A stretch of 64,000 bases of DNA from Amycolatopsis coloradensis (lineage in GTDB: Bacteria > Actinomycetota > Actinomycetes > Mycobacteriales > Pseudonocardiaceae). The notes below the pieces were generated by a model. That model worked only from the letters and a program-made list of their open reading frames with translations. It did no database searches and was not told the DNA's origin. Position 1 is the stretch's first letter, and every line of letters starts with the position of its first letter. Position numbers and translations under genes: made by a program. This document shows, one piece after another, positions 9,444 through 18,207 of this stretch. Location: the NCBI RefSeq assembly GCF_001953865.1, contig NZ_MQUQ01000006.1, positions 272,335 through 336,334 on the forward strand, in the 5' to 3' direction.

Positions 9444-11543
9444 GTGCTCGTTCGTCTCATCCTCGGTCTGCTCATCACGGTCGTCGGACTCGGTTTCGCC
9501 GCCCGCCGCGCCGCCTGGCTCTACCGCCTGATCCGGTCCGGCCAGCCGGACGAAAAACGCTCGGACGTCATGGCCGTCCGCGCGAAGACGCACCTGGCCG
9601 AAGTGTTCGGGCAGCGCAAGCTGCTGAAGTGGTCCGTCCCCGGGCTCGCGCATCTGTTCACGTTCTGGGGCTTCGTGATCCTCGGCTCGGTGTACGTCGA
9701 GGCGTACGGCGCCCTGTTCGACCACGACTTCCACATCCCGCTCATCGGGCACTGGGCGGTGCTGGGCTTCCTCCAGGACTTCATCGCGGTCGCGGTGGTC
9801 GCCTCGCTCGTGGTCTTCGCGATCATCCGGATCCGCCAGGCGCCGGAACGCAAGGAACGCGCATCGCGGTTCTTCGGCTCGCACACCGGCGGCGCCTGGT
9901 TGATCCTGTTCATGATCTTCAACGTGATCTGGACGATGTTCCTCTTCCGGGGCGCGTCGGCGGCGGTCGGTGTCTTCCCGTACGAGTCGGGCGCGTGGGT
10001 TTCCCTTGGCGTGGGCGAACTCCTGGAACCGCTGGGCGCCTCGGTCACCGAGCCGCTGGAGACCGTCGGGCTGCTGCTGCACATCGGCGTGATGCTGGCG
10101 TTCCTGTCGATCGTGCTCTATTCCAAGCACTTGCACATCTTTCTGGCGCCGGTCAACGTCACCGCCAAACGGCTCCCGGACGCACTCGGCCCGCTGCTGC
10201 CGATGGAGTCGGCAGGCAAGCCGATCGACTTCGAGGATCCCGGCGAGGACGACACCTTCGGCCGCGGCAAGATCGAAGACTTCACCTGGAAGGGCATGCT
10301 CGACTTCGCCACCTGCACCGAATGCGGCCGTTGCCAGTCGCAGTGCCCGGCGTGGAACACCGGGAAGCCGTTGTCCCCCAAGCTGGTGATCATGGATCTG
10401 CGGGACCACCTCTTCGAGAAGGCGCCGTACATCCTGGACGGCAAGGAGGCCCCCGAGGAGCGTCCGCTCGTCGGCACCAAGGAGGACAACGGCGTCATCG
10501 ATCCGGACGTCCTCTGGTCATGCACCTCCTGCGGGGCGTGCGTCGAGCAGTGCCCGGTGGACATCGAGCACGTCGATCACATCGTCGACATGCGCCGCTA
10601 CCAGGTGATGATCGAGTCAGCCTTCCCGAGCGAACTCGGCGTCCTGTTCAAAAACCTCGAGACCAAGGGAAATCCCTGGGGCCAGAACAATTCCGACCGC
10701 CTCGCCTGGACCAAGGACCTCGGCTTCGAGGTACCGATCTTCGACGGCGAACTCGCCGACGACGTGGAGTACGTCTACTGGGTCGGCTGCGCGGGCGCGT
10801 TCGACGACAACGCCCGCAAGACGGTCCGCGCCACCGCGGAACTGCTGCACCTGGCCGGGGTCGAGTACACGATCCTCGGCACCGACGAGTCCTGCACCGG
10901 CGACCCTGCCCGCCGCTCCGGCAACGAGTTCCTCTTCCAGATGCTCGCGCAGCAGACCGTCGAGACGCTGAACGCGGTGTTCGAGGGCCGCGAACCCGGC
11001 ACGCGCAAGATCGTCACCACCTGCCCGCACTGTCTCAACACGCTCGGCCGCGAGTACCCGCAACTCGACGGGCACTACGAGGTCCTGCACCACACGCAAC
11101 TGCTGAACCGCCTGGTCCGTGCCAAGAAGCTGACCCCGGTCAAACCTGTCGACGCCGGCCCGGCGACCTACCACGACCCGTGTTATCTCGGCCGCCACAA
11201 CAAGATCTACGAGCCGCCGCGCGAACTCGTCGGCGCGACCGGTGCCACGCTCAGCGAGATGCCCCGGCACGCCGACCGCTCGCTGTGCTGCGGCGCCGGT
11301 GGCGCGCGGATGTGGATGGAGGAGCAGATCGGCAAGCGCATCAACCTCGAACGCGTCGACGAGGCGCTCGGCACGGACGCCGAAACGATCGTCACCGGCT
11401 GCCCGTTCTGCCGCGTGATGCTGAACGACGGCCTCGTCCAGCGGCAGAGCGAGCAGCGTGGCGAGAACGTCACCGTGCGCGACGTCTCCCAGCTCCTGCT
11501 GGAAACGGTGAAAGAGAAGAACCGGACCCCCACCGAGATTTGA
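9444..11543 (+). CDS. membrane-bound (4Fe-4S) oxidoreductase with two CCG domains (HdrCD/GlpC-like)
   Basis: 699 residues. The first ~240 hold about five hydrophobic helices resembling the membrane domain of respiratory Fe-S proteins. Two ferredoxin-type clusters follow: CTECGRCQSQC near residue 290 and CTSCGACVEQC near 360. Then come two cysteine-rich CCG domains (WVGCAGAF ... ESCTGDPARRSG ... CPHC, and YHDPCYLGRH ... CCGAGG ... CPFC), the motif of heterodisulfide reductase subunit B and GlpC. Such proteins pass electrons between a soluble donor and the quinone pool or a disulfide; the partner is not evident here. The start is the GTG at 9444 with GGAGGA just upstream. The frame is open further upstream, but that stretch overlaps the preceding gene and looks non-coding. 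Confidence 0.9.
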   Translation: MLVRLILGLLITVVGLGFAARRAAWLYRLIRSGQPDEKRSDVMAVRAKTHLAEVFGQRKLLKWSVPGLAHLFTFWGFVILGSVYVEAYGALFDHDFHIPLIGHWAVLGFLQDFIAVAVVASLVVFAIIRIRQAPERKERASRFFGSHTGGAWLILFMIFNVIWTMFLFRGASAAVGVFPYESGAWVSLGVGELLEPLGASVTEPLETVGLLLHIGVMLAFLSIVLYSKHLHIFLAPVNVTAKRLPDALGPLLPMESAGKPIDFEDPGEDDTFGRGKIEDFTWKGMLDFATCTECGRCQSQCPAWNTGKPLSPKLVIMDLRDHLFEKAPYILDGKEAPEERPLVGTKEDNGVIDPDVLWSCTSCGACVEQCPVDIEHVDHIVDMRRYQVMIESAFPSELGVLFKNLETKGNPWGQNNSDRLAWTKDLGFEVPIFDGELADDVEYVYWVGCAGAFDDNARKTVRATAELLHLAGVEYTILGTDESCTGDPARRSGNEFLFQMLAQQTVETLNAVFEGREPGTRKIVTTCPHCLNTLGREYPQLDGHYEVLHHTQLLNRLVRAKKLTPVKPVDAGPATYHDPCYLGRHNKIYEPPRELVGATGATLSEMPRHADRSLCCGAGGARMWMEEQIGKRINLERVDEALGTDAETIVTGCPFCRVMLNDGLVQRQSEQRGENVTVRDVSQLLLETVKEKNRTPTEI

Positions 11544-11561
11544 GGCACACGTGAGTTGGAA

Positions 11562-11579
11562 GTTCGGTGCGCCGAACTC
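11562..11579. promoter_or_regulatory. 18-bp dyad upstream of the manganese transporter, possible metalloregulator operator
   Basis: AGTTCGG and CCGAACT are perfect 7-base arms around TGCG, 12 bases before the ATG of the substrate-binding protein gene and after the previous stop. A DtxR/MntR-type repressor is a natural candidate, but the sequence does not match a box I can name. Confidence 0.45.
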
Positions 11580-11591
11580 TAGACTCAGGAG

Positions 11592-12512
11592 ATGGCGAAT
11601 CCGTTCAAGACCGTCTGCGCGCTGGCGGCGTCCGCGCTCGTCCTGTCCGCGTGCGGTGGCGCGGGCAACGAAGCGAGCGGCGACGACAAACGTCCGGTGG
11701 TGCTGACCACGTTCACGGTGCTGGCGGACATCGCCTCGAACGTCGCGGGCGACAAGCTCCGGGTCGAGTCGATCACCAAACCCGGCGCGGAGATCCACGG
11801 CTACGAGCCCACTCCGGACGACATCAAGAAGGCCGCGAAGGCGGACTTGATCCTCGACAACGGGCTGAACCTGGAGGCCTGGTTCGCGCGGTTCGTCTCC
11901 GAGAGCGACGCGCCGCACAAGGTGGTCAGCGAAGGCGTCGAGCCCATCGCCATCGGCGAAGACTCCTACAAGGGCAAGCCGAACCCGCACGCGTGGATGT
12001 CGCCGAAGAACGTCGGGATCTACGTGGACAACATGGTGAAGGCGTTCAGCGAGGTCTCCTCCGGCGACGCGGCCACGTTCAAGGCGAACGGTGACGCCTA
12101 CAAGGCGAAACTGCAGGCCGTCCAGGACGAGATGACCGGTGCGCTGAGCGGGTTGCCGAAGAACGAACGCGCGCTCGTCACCTGCGAAGGCGCCTTCTCC
12201 TACCTGGCACGCGACACCGGTCTCACCGAGCAGTACATCTGGGCGGTCAACGCCGAACAGCAGGCGACGCCGCAGCAGATCACCCGCGCCATCGGATTCG
12301 TCAAGGAGAACAAGGTCCCCGCGGTGTTCTGCGAGTCGACCGTCTCCGACGCCCCGATGCGCCAGGTCGTCTCCGCGACCGGCGCCGCGTTCGGCGGCGT
12401 CCTCTACGTCGATTCCCTGTCCGGTCCCGAAGGCCCGGTGCCGACCTACCTCGACCTCATCCGCCACGACTCGAAGACGATCGTGGCCGCGCTCACCGGG
12501 GCGAAGCCGTGA
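11592..12512 (+). CDS. metal ABC transporter substrate-binding lipoprotein, manganese type (cluster A-I)
   Basis: 306 residues with a lipoprotein signal (hydrophobic stretch, then LSAC near residue 21). The expected four metal ligands are visible: His in IHGYEP, His in PHAW, Glu in TCEGAF and Asp in YVDSLS. A Glu in the third position and the lack of a His-rich loop fit the PsaA/SitA/MntA group (Mn or Fe) rather than ZnuA. It would capture the metal outside the cell for the ATPase and permease downstream. AGGAG lies just before the ATG. The stop overlaps the next start by 4 bases (GTGA). Confidence 0.9.
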   Translation: MANPFKTVCALAASALVLSACGGAGNEASGDDKRPVVLTTFTVLADIASNVAGDKLRVESITKPGAEIHGYEPTPDDIKKAAKADLILDNGLNLEAWFARFVSESDAPHKVVSEGVEPIAIGEDSYKGKPNPHAWMSPKNVGIYVDNMVKAFSEVSSGDAATFKANGDAYKAKLQAVQDEMTGALSGLPKNERALVTCEGAFSYLARDTGLTEQYIWAVNAEQQATPQQITRAIGFVKENKVPAVFCESTVSDAPMRQVVSATGAAFGGVLYVDSLSGPEGPVPTYLDLIRHDSKTIVAALTGAKP

Positions 12513-13252
12513 CCGCCGCGATCCGCGTCGAGGACGTCACCGTCCACTACGGTGAAGTCCTGGCCCTCGACGGTGTCGACGTCACGCTCGAACACGGCCG
12601 CGTCTGCGGTCTGGTCGGAATGAACGGCTCCGGCAAGTCGACGCTGTTCAAGACGGTCATGGGCATGGTCCGCCCGGACAGCGGCACGGTCACGGTCGAC
12701 GGCGGCACGCCAGCCCGCGCCCGCAAGACCGGCGTGATCGGCTACGTGCCGCAGAGCGAAGACGTCGACTGGTCGTTCCCGCTGTCCGTGCGGGACGTCG
12801 TGATGACCGGCCGCTACGGACGTCTCGGATTCACCCGGCGTCCGCGCCGCGCCGACCACGAAGCCGTCGAGCAGGCGCTGGAGCGGGTCGAACTGACCGA
12901 ACTCGCCGGCCGCCAGATCGGGCAGTTGTCCGGCGGGCAGCGCAAACGCGCGTTCGTCGCGCGTGGCATCGCGCAAGGCGCGCGCGTGCTGCTGCTGGAC
13001 GAGCCGTTCGCCGGTGTCGACAAGCGTTCCGAAGCCACGATCACCCGGCTGCTCAAGGAACTCGCGGCCGACGGCGCCGCCGTCCTGATCTCGACCCACG
13101 ATCTGCACGCCCTGCCCGGCCTCGCCGACGAGGCGATCCTGCTGATGCGCAAGGTGCTCGCGCACGGCTCCCCCGGCGAGGTGCTGCGGCCCGAAAACCT
13201 CGCGCTGGCCTTCGGGCTCGATGTCCTGCGACGGGAAGAGGAACCCGCGTGA
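12509..13252 (+). CDS. metal ABC transporter ATP-binding protein, manganese/zinc type
   Basis: 247 residues. Walker A GMNGSGKST, Q-loop PQSEDVDW, signature LSGGQ, Walker B LLLDEPFAGVD and switch STHDLHAL are all present, so it should be active. The TGRYG...FTRRP segment is typical of Mn/Zn importer ATPases. It starts at a GTG overlapping the substrate-binding protein stop and ends overlapping the permease start, both by 4 bases. Confidence 0.93.
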   Translation: MTAAIRVEDVTVHYGEVLALDGVDVTLEHGRVCGLVGMNGSGKSTLFKTVMGMVRPDSGTVTVDGGTPARARKTGVIGYVPQSEDVDWSFPLSVRDVVMTGRYGRLGFTRRPRRADHEAVEQALERVELTELAGRQIGQLSGGQRKRAFVARGIAQGARVLLLDEPFAGVDKRSEATITRLLKELAADGAAVLISTHDLHALPGLADEAILLMRKVLAHGSPGEVLRPENLALAFGLDVLRREEEPA

Positions 13253-14133
13253 GCTTCTACGACCTGTTGCTCGAACCGCTCTCCTATGACTTCATGGTGC
13301 GGGCGCTCGCGTCCACAGTGGTCGCTTCGACGGTCTGCGCGGTGCTTTCCTGCTGGCTGGTGCTGATCGGCTGGTCGCTGATGGGTGACGCCGTCTCGCA
13401 CGCGGTGCTGCCCGGTGTCGTGCTCGCCTACATCGTCGGCGCGCCGTTCGCGCTGGGCGCCGTCGTGTTCGGTTTCCTCGCCGTGGCACTGATCGGCGTC
13501 GTCCGCGACACCAGCCGCGTCAAGGAGGACGCCGCGATCGGCATCGTGTTCACCACGTTGTTCGCGCTCGGCCTCGTGCTGATCTCGGTGACGCCGAGCC
13601 AGACCGATCTGAACCACATCATCTTCGGCAACCTGCTCGGCGTCGACACCTCGGATCTGATCCAGATCGGCATCCTCGGCGCGATCACCCTCGCCCTGCT
13701 GGTGCTCAAACGCCGCGATTTCACCTTGTACGCCTTCGATCCCACGCACGCGCACGCCATCGGGCTCACCCCGCGGCTGCTCGGCGCCGCGCTGCTCGGG
13801 CTGCTCGCGCTGACCTCGGTGGTGGCGTTGCAGGTGGTCGGCGTGATCCTGGTGGTGGCGATGCTGATCATCCCGGGCGCGACGGCGTATCTGCTGACCG
13901 ACCGGTTCGGCCGCATGCTCGTGATCGCACCGTCGTTCTCGGTGCTCGCCGGGATGATCGGGCTGTACCTGAGCTACCACCTCGACACCGCCTCCGGCGG
14001 GATGATCGTGCTGGTGCAGGGCGCCGGCTTCACGCTGGTGTACCTGTTCGGGCCGCGGCAAGGGATCGTCGGGAAGCGGTTGGTCAAGCGCAGGCGGGAG
14101 GCGGCGGCGCCGAGCGCCCGCACGTCCTGGTAG
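13249..14133 (+). CDS. metal ABC transporter permease, manganese/zinc type
   Basis: 294 residues and about eight hydrophobic helices. LIGWSLMGDAVSHAVLPGV and the later HAHAIGLTPRLLG are family signatures of the ABC-3 (ZnuB/MntB) permeases. GTG start overlapping the ATPase stop. Last gene of a three-gene manganese-type importer operon. The C-terminus ends in a basic, likely cytoplasmic tail (KRLVKRRREAAAPSA). Confidence 0.93.
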   Translation: MSFYDLLLEPLSYDFMVRALASTVVASTVCAVLSCWLVLIGWSLMGDAVSHAVLPGVVLAYIVGAPFALGAVVFGFLAVALIGVVRDTSRVKEDAAIGIVFTTLFALGLVLISVTPSQTDLNHIIFGNLLGVDTSDLIQIGILGAITLALLVLKRRDFTLYAFDPTHAHAIGLTPRLLGAALLGLLALTSVVALQVVGVILVVAMLIIPGATAYLLTDRFGRMLVIAPSFSVLAGMIGLYLSYHLDTASGGMIVLVQGAGFTLVYLFGPRQGIVGKRLVKRRREAAAPSARTSW

Positions 14134-14156
14134 GAGCCCGGGTCCATCCCGGCGAG

Positions 14157-14223
14157 CCCCAAGTACGTGAAGGCCCCCTTCATTGCGTCTAGCGCAATGA
14201 AGGGGGCCTTCACGTACTTGGGG
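14157..14223. repeat. 67-bp perfect inverted repeat, TGAAGGCCCCCTTCA family
   Basis: Two 31-base arms (14157-14187 and 14193-14223) are perfect reverse complements around TCTAG. Each arm contains the inner dyad TGAAGG-CCC-CCTTCA. The same family occurs split by the IS at 18184/19568 and, degenerate, at 57535. It sits between two co-directional operons and could block read-through, though no T-run follows. Confidence 0.95.
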
Positions 14224-14313
14224 GTGAGCAGGGCGCCGGTACCGAGTCGGCTGGGGTAACCGGGCGATCACCCCGCGCTCTGTGTCACTCACGACATCGG
14301 CCTGACCACGTGA

Positions 14314-14332
14314 TTAGGTTAGGCTCCCCTCA
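14314..14332. promoter_or_regulatory. iron box (IdeR/DmdR-type operator) overlapping the start codon
   Basis: TTAGGTTAGGCTCCCCTCA matches the 19-base actinobacterial IdeR/DmdR consensus TTAGGTTAGGCTAACCTAA in 16 of 19 positions. It ends on the first base of the ATG of the iron ABC ATPase. No ribosome site lies before this ATG, so a leaderless transcript repressed by iron-loaded IdeR is plausible. Confidence 0.85.
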
Positions 14333-15147
14333 TGTCTACGGAAGACGCGCTGCTCACCGGCCATGACCTGGTGCTCGCGCACCAAGAGCGGGCCGTGGTG
14401 GACGGCGTGTCCCTGTCCCTGCGCGCCGGGACGGTGACCGCGCTGGTCGGGCCGAACGGCTCCGGCAAGTCGACGCTCCTGCGTTCGCTGGCGCGGCTGC
14501 ACAAGCCCCGCGAGGGCCGTGTCCGGCTCGGCGACCGCACCGTCTGGGGAGCGAACGCGTTGTCCGGCAAGGAGTTCGCCCGCCAGGTCACGTTGCTGAC
14601 CCAGCACCGGCCCACGCCGAGCGGGGTCTCCGTGCGTGACGTCGTCTCCTACGGCCGCTACCCGTACCGCTCGGGCTGGCGCGGGGTCGACGTCGACGGC
14701 GCCGCCGCGATCCGCCGCGCGATGGACCTGACCGGCGTGACGCTGATGGCCGAACGAGGGGTCGACGAACTCTCCGGCGGCGAACTCCAGCGTGTCTGGC
14801 TCGCGTCCTGTCTCGCCCAGCAGACCTCCGTGCTGCTGCTCGACGAGCCCACCAACCATCTCGACCTGCGCTACCAGGTCGAGATCCTCGACGTCGTCCG
14901 TGATCTCGCCAACGAAGGCGTCGCGGTCGGCGTGGTGCTCCACGACCTCGACCACGCGGCGATCATCGCCGACGAGGTCGTGCTGCTGAGCGAGGGAACC
15001 ATCGTGGCCACGGGTGACATCGGGCAGGTGCTCACCACCGGGCACCTCTCCCAGGCCTACGGCGTCACCGTCCACGTCGCGAACGACCCGGTGACGGGCG
15101 CGATCCACTGCAGGCCACTCGGGCGGCATTCGCCCAGGCCCGCCTGA
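14332..15147 (+). CDS. iron-siderophore ABC transporter ATP-binding protein
   Basis: 271 residues. Walker A GPNGSGKST, Q-loop TQHRPTP, signature LSGGELQR, Walker B LLLDEPTNHLD and switch His in VLHDLDHA are intact; this is the FecE/FhuC pattern. The iron box overlaps its start, and the siderophore-binding protein follows after 17 bases. It powers ferric-siderophore uptake with the fused permease downstream. The ATG has no Shine-Dalgarno, consistent with a leaderless message. Confidence 0.93.
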   Translation: MSTEDALLTGHDLVLAHQERAVVDGVSLSLRAGTVTALVGPNGSGKSTLLRSLARLHKPREGRVRLGDRTVWGANALSGKEFARQVTLLTQHRPTPSGVSVRDVVSYGRYPYRSGWRGVDVDGAAAIRRAMDLTGVTLMAERGVDELSGGELQRVWLASCLAQQTSVLLLDEPTNHLDLRYQVEILDVVRDLANEGVAVGVVLHDLDHAAIIADEVVLLSEGTIVATGDIGQVLTTGHLSQAYGVTVHVANDPVTGAIHCRPLGRHSPRPA

Positions 15148-15164
15148 GAAAACCAGGAAGAACC

Positions 15165-16142
15165 ATGCGTTTGCTGACCCCTGCCGCCCTCGTCGCGACG
15201 GCGGCGCTGCTGCTGTCCGCCTGCGGCACCACCGAGAACACCGCCGCGGCGCCGAGCGAGTCCGCCGCCGCGAGCGGTCCGGTCACGGTAACCGACGCCC
15301 GCGGCAAGGCCGTCACCCTCAAGGCGCCTGCCAAGCGCGTCGTGGCGCTGGAGTGGGGCGAGGCCGAGATGGTCGCCTCGCTCGGGGTGATGCCGGTCGG
15401 CGCGGCGGACGTCGCGGGCTACAACGTCTGGGACAAGGCCGCCCCGCTGACCGCCGAAGTCAAGGACGTCGGCAAGCGCAACGAGCCCAGCGTCGACGCC
15501 ATCGTCGCGCTGAATCCCGACGTCGTGATCATCGCCGAGGAGCGCGACTCGCCCCTGGTGCCGCAGATCGAGAAGTACGTCCCGGTCGTGGTCACCAAGG
15601 CCAGCGACGCGACCCGCAACTTCGATCGCCTGCGCGAGGACTTCAAGCTGATCGCGAAGGCGGTCGGCAAGGAGGCCGAGGCGGACGCGCAACTGTCCGA
15701 AATGGACGCCAAGCTCGCCGAAGGCAGGAAGGCCGTCGAGGCCAAGGGCGCCGTGGGCACCCCGTTCCTGATGGCCGACGCCTACCTCGAAGGCAGCACC
15801 GTCAGCATCCGCCCGTTCGGCAAGGGGTCGCTGGTCTCCGACACCGCCGAGGCCGTCGGCCTCGAAAACGTCTGGACCGGCAAGGTCGACCCGCAATGGG
15901 GTCTCGGCCAGACCGACGTCGAAGGCCTGACCGCGATCACCGACCCGAAGACCGTGCTGTTCTACAGCGCGTCCGAAGAGGACGTCTTCACCACCGGGCT
16001 CGCGCAGAACGCCGTCTACCAGCGGCTGCCGTTCGTGGTGTCGAAGAAGATCCGCAAACTGGAGTCCGGGACGTGGACCTTCGGCGGCCCGAAGTCGATC
16101 ATCTTGACCGCCGACCAGGTCGTGAAGGCCATCACCGCCTGA
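15165..16142 (+). CDS. iron-siderophore ABC transporter substrate-binding lipoprotein
   Basis: 325 residues with a lipoprotein signal (LLLSACGTT, Cys near residue 18). The body has the two-lobed FepB/FhuD fold pattern: VTDARGKAVTLKAPAKRVVALEW at the start of lobe 1, EPSVDAIVALNPDVVI, and a C-terminal lobe ending SIILTADQVVKAIT. It binds a ferric siderophore outside the cell. AGGAAG precedes the ATG. The stop overlaps the permease ATG as TGATG. Confidence 0.93.
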   Translation: MRLLTPAALVATAALLLSACGTTENTAAAPSESAAASGPVTVTDARGKAVTLKAPAKRVVALEWGEAEMVASLGVMPVGAADVAGYNVWDKAAPLTAEVKDVGKRNEPSVDAIVALNPDVVIIAEERDSPLVPQIEKYVPVVVTKASDATRNFDRLREDFKLIAKAVGKEAEADAQLSEMDAKLAEGRKAVEAKGAVGTPFLMADAYLEGSTVSIRPFGKGSLVSDTAEAVGLENVWTGKVDPQWGLGQTDVEGLTAITDPKTVLFYSASEEDVFTTGLAQNAVYQRLPFVVSKKIRKLESGTWTFGGPKSIILTADQVVKAITA

Positions 16143-18181
16143 TGCTCAAGGAAGCACGTGCGCCCCAAGCGGTGCGCACGGCGGTGGTGTCGACCGGACT
16201 GGTCGCGCTGATCGTCGTCCTCGCCGGTATCCACCTGACACAGGGCACGTCGACGTCCGGCCCGCTGGACGTGGTGAAGGCGATCTTCGGCCAGGGGGAC
16301 GCGCAAACCCTCGCGGTACTGGAGGGTTCGCGCGTCCCGCGGCTGCTCGCCGCGTTGCTGCTGGGCGTCGCACTCGGTGTCGCGGGCGCGGGAATGCAGT
16401 CCGTGGCGCGGAACCCGCTCGCCTCACCCGACACGCTCGCGGTCAACGCGGGCGCGCATTTCGCCGTGGTGGTCATTTCGGCGTTCGGTCTCTCGCTGCC
16501 GCTCGTGCCGGTGGGCGGGGCGGCGTTCGTGGGCGGGCTCGCCGCGGCCGTCGTCGTGCTGGGCCTGGCAGGCGGCGGTGCGGCGAGTCCACGGCTGGTG
16601 CTCGTCGGTTCGGCGGTACTGCTGGCGCTCCAGTCGGTGACCATCCTGCTGCTGCTCCTGTTCGAGCAGGAGACGTCCGGCCTGTTCGCCTGGGGCAGCG
16701 GTTCCCTGACCGTGTCCGACCTGCGGGCGACCGGCCAGATGACGCCGATCGTGGTGCTCGCCGTCGTGGCGCTGATCGCGATGAGCGGCAAACTCGACGT
16801 CCTCGCCCTCGGTGACGACAACGCGACCGTGCTCGGACTCCGGGTCCGCCGGACGCGGGTCGGCGCGATCGTGCTGACCGTCGCGCTGACCGCGGCGGCC
16901 GTGACCGTCGCCGGACCGGTCGGGTTCGTCGGGCTGAGCGCGCCGGTGATCACGAAACTGCTGCTGCCGATCGCGAAACACCGCGTGCTGCTGCCGGTGT
17001 CCGGGCTGGTCGGCGTGGTGACGGTGCTCGGCGCCGACGTCGTCCTGCGGGCGATCATGGGTTCGGCCGCCGCCGTGCGCGTGCCGACCGGTGTGGTGAC
17101 CACGATCATCGGCGCCGTCGTGATGGTGTGGCTGGCCAGGCGTGGCCGAGGCAGCGGCTCGCGACGGCAGGCTCCGGCAGGCCGGGTCGGGGTCGCCGGG
17201 TCGAAACGACGGCTCGTGCTGATCTCCGGCGCGCTGGTGGTGCTGCTCGCCGTCATCCCCGTGGTGGGCATGCTGCTCGGCGACCGGATGGTGCTGCTCG
17301 GGGACCTGGTGAACTGGGTCACCGGCGACACCGGGACCGCGCTCACCTTCGTGCTGGACCAACGGCTTCCGCGGGTACTGGCGGCGCTGCTCGCCGGTGC
17401 CGCGCTGGCGGTGTCCGGCTGCGGGATCCAATCGGTGAGCCGCAACCCGCTCGCCGAACCCGGGCTGCTCGGCATCACCGCGGGCGCCGGGCTCGGCGCG
17501 ATCACCCTGATCACCCTCGTCCCGGCGGTCGGCGCCTGGGCGATCGCGGGTGCCGCCGGCGTCGGTGCCACCGTGGTGTTCCTGCTGGTCTACGGGCTGG
17601 CCTGGCGGTCGGGGCTGGATTCGGACCGGCTGGTGATCATCGGTATCGCGGTCTGGTCGGCCGGGATGGCGCTGATCACGCTGCTGATCGTGGTCTCCGA
17701 CCCGTGGAACTCGGCCAAGGCGCTGACCTGGCTTTCCGGGTCGACCTACGGCCGCACGCTGGAGCAGGTCGCGCCGGTGGCGCTGTCCCTGATCGCGTTG
17801 ACGCCGTTGTTGTGGGTCAAGCACCGCGAACTGGACCTGCACGCCCTCGACGAGGACACCCCGCGGGTGCTCGGGATGCGCATCGAGCGATCGCGGCTGG
17901 TGATCCTGGCGGCGTCCGGGATCCTGGCGGCCACCGCGGTGTCCGCGATCGGCGTGGTCGTCTTCGTCGGGCTGGTCGCGCCGCATCTGGCGCGGTCGCT
18001 GGTCGGCGGGCGGCACGGCCGGGTCGTCCCGGTGGCGGCGGTGCTCGGGGGACTGCTGGTGAGTGTCGCGGACACCCTCGGGCGGACGGTCATCGCGCCC
18101 GCCCAGATCCCCGCCGGTCTGGTCATCGCGATGGTCGGGACGCCGTACTTCGTCCTGGTGCTCTGGCGGACCCGGCCCTAG
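16142..18181 (+). CDS. fused double-length iron-siderophore ABC permease (FecCD x2, FhuB-like)
   Basis: 679 residues, twice the usual FecCD length. The two halves repeat each other: RVPRLLAALLLGVALGVAGA and RLPRVLAALLAGAALAVSGC, then GMQSVARNPLASPD and GIQSVSRNPLAEPG, and in each half a late ...GLxVxRxRxGAIVL-like coupling helix and GPVGFVGL or VVVFVGLVAPHLAR. A basic linker lies near residues 335-355. A single polypeptide therefore supplies both membrane halves, as in FhuB. It is the last gene of the iron operon; the IS30 element begins 26 bases after its TAG. Confidence 0.93.
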   Translation: MLKEARAPQAVRTAVVSTGLVALIVVLAGIHLTQGTSTSGPLDVVKAIFGQGDAQTLAVLEGSRVPRLLAALLLGVALGVAGAGMQSVARNPLASPDTLAVNAGAHFAVVVISAFGLSLPLVPVGGAAFVGGLAAAVVVLGLAGGGAASPRLVLVGSAVLLALQSVTILLLLLFEQETSGLFAWGSGSLTVSDLRATGQMTPIVVLAVVALIAMSGKLDVLALGDDNATVLGLRVRRTRVGAIVLTVALTAAAVTVAGPVGFVGLSAPVITKLLLPIAKHRVLLPVSGLVGVVTVLGADVVLRAIMGSAAAVRVPTGVVTTIIGAVVMVWLARRGRGSGSRRQAPAGRVGVAGSKRRLVLISGALVVLLAVIPVVGMLLGDRMVLLGDLVNWVTGDTGTALTFVLDQRLPRVLAALLAGAALAVSGCGIQSVSRNPLAEPGLLGITAGAGLGAITLITLVPAVGAWAIAGAAGVGATVVFLLVYGLAWRSGLDSDRLVIIGIAVWSAGMALITLLIVVSDPWNSAKALTWLSGSTYGRTLEQVAPVALSLIALTPLLWVKHRELDLHALDEDTPRVLGMRIERSRLVILAASGILAATAVSAIGVVVFVGLVAPHLARSLVGGRHGRVVPVAAVLGGLLVSVADTLGRTVIAPAQIPAGLVIAMVGTPYFVLVLWRTRP

Positions 18182-18183
18182 CG

Positions 18184-18204
18184 GTACGTGAAGGCCCCCT
18201 TCCT
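18184..18204. repeat. left arm of a palindromic repeat interrupted by the IS30 element
   Basis: GTACGTGAAGGCCCCCTTCCT here and its near-perfect reverse complement (one mismatch) at 19568-19588 are the two arms of a TGAAGGCCCCCTTC-family palindrome like that at 14157-14223. They are now about 1.36 kb apart because the IS lies between them. Confidence 0.85.
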
Positions 18205-18207
18205 GGT

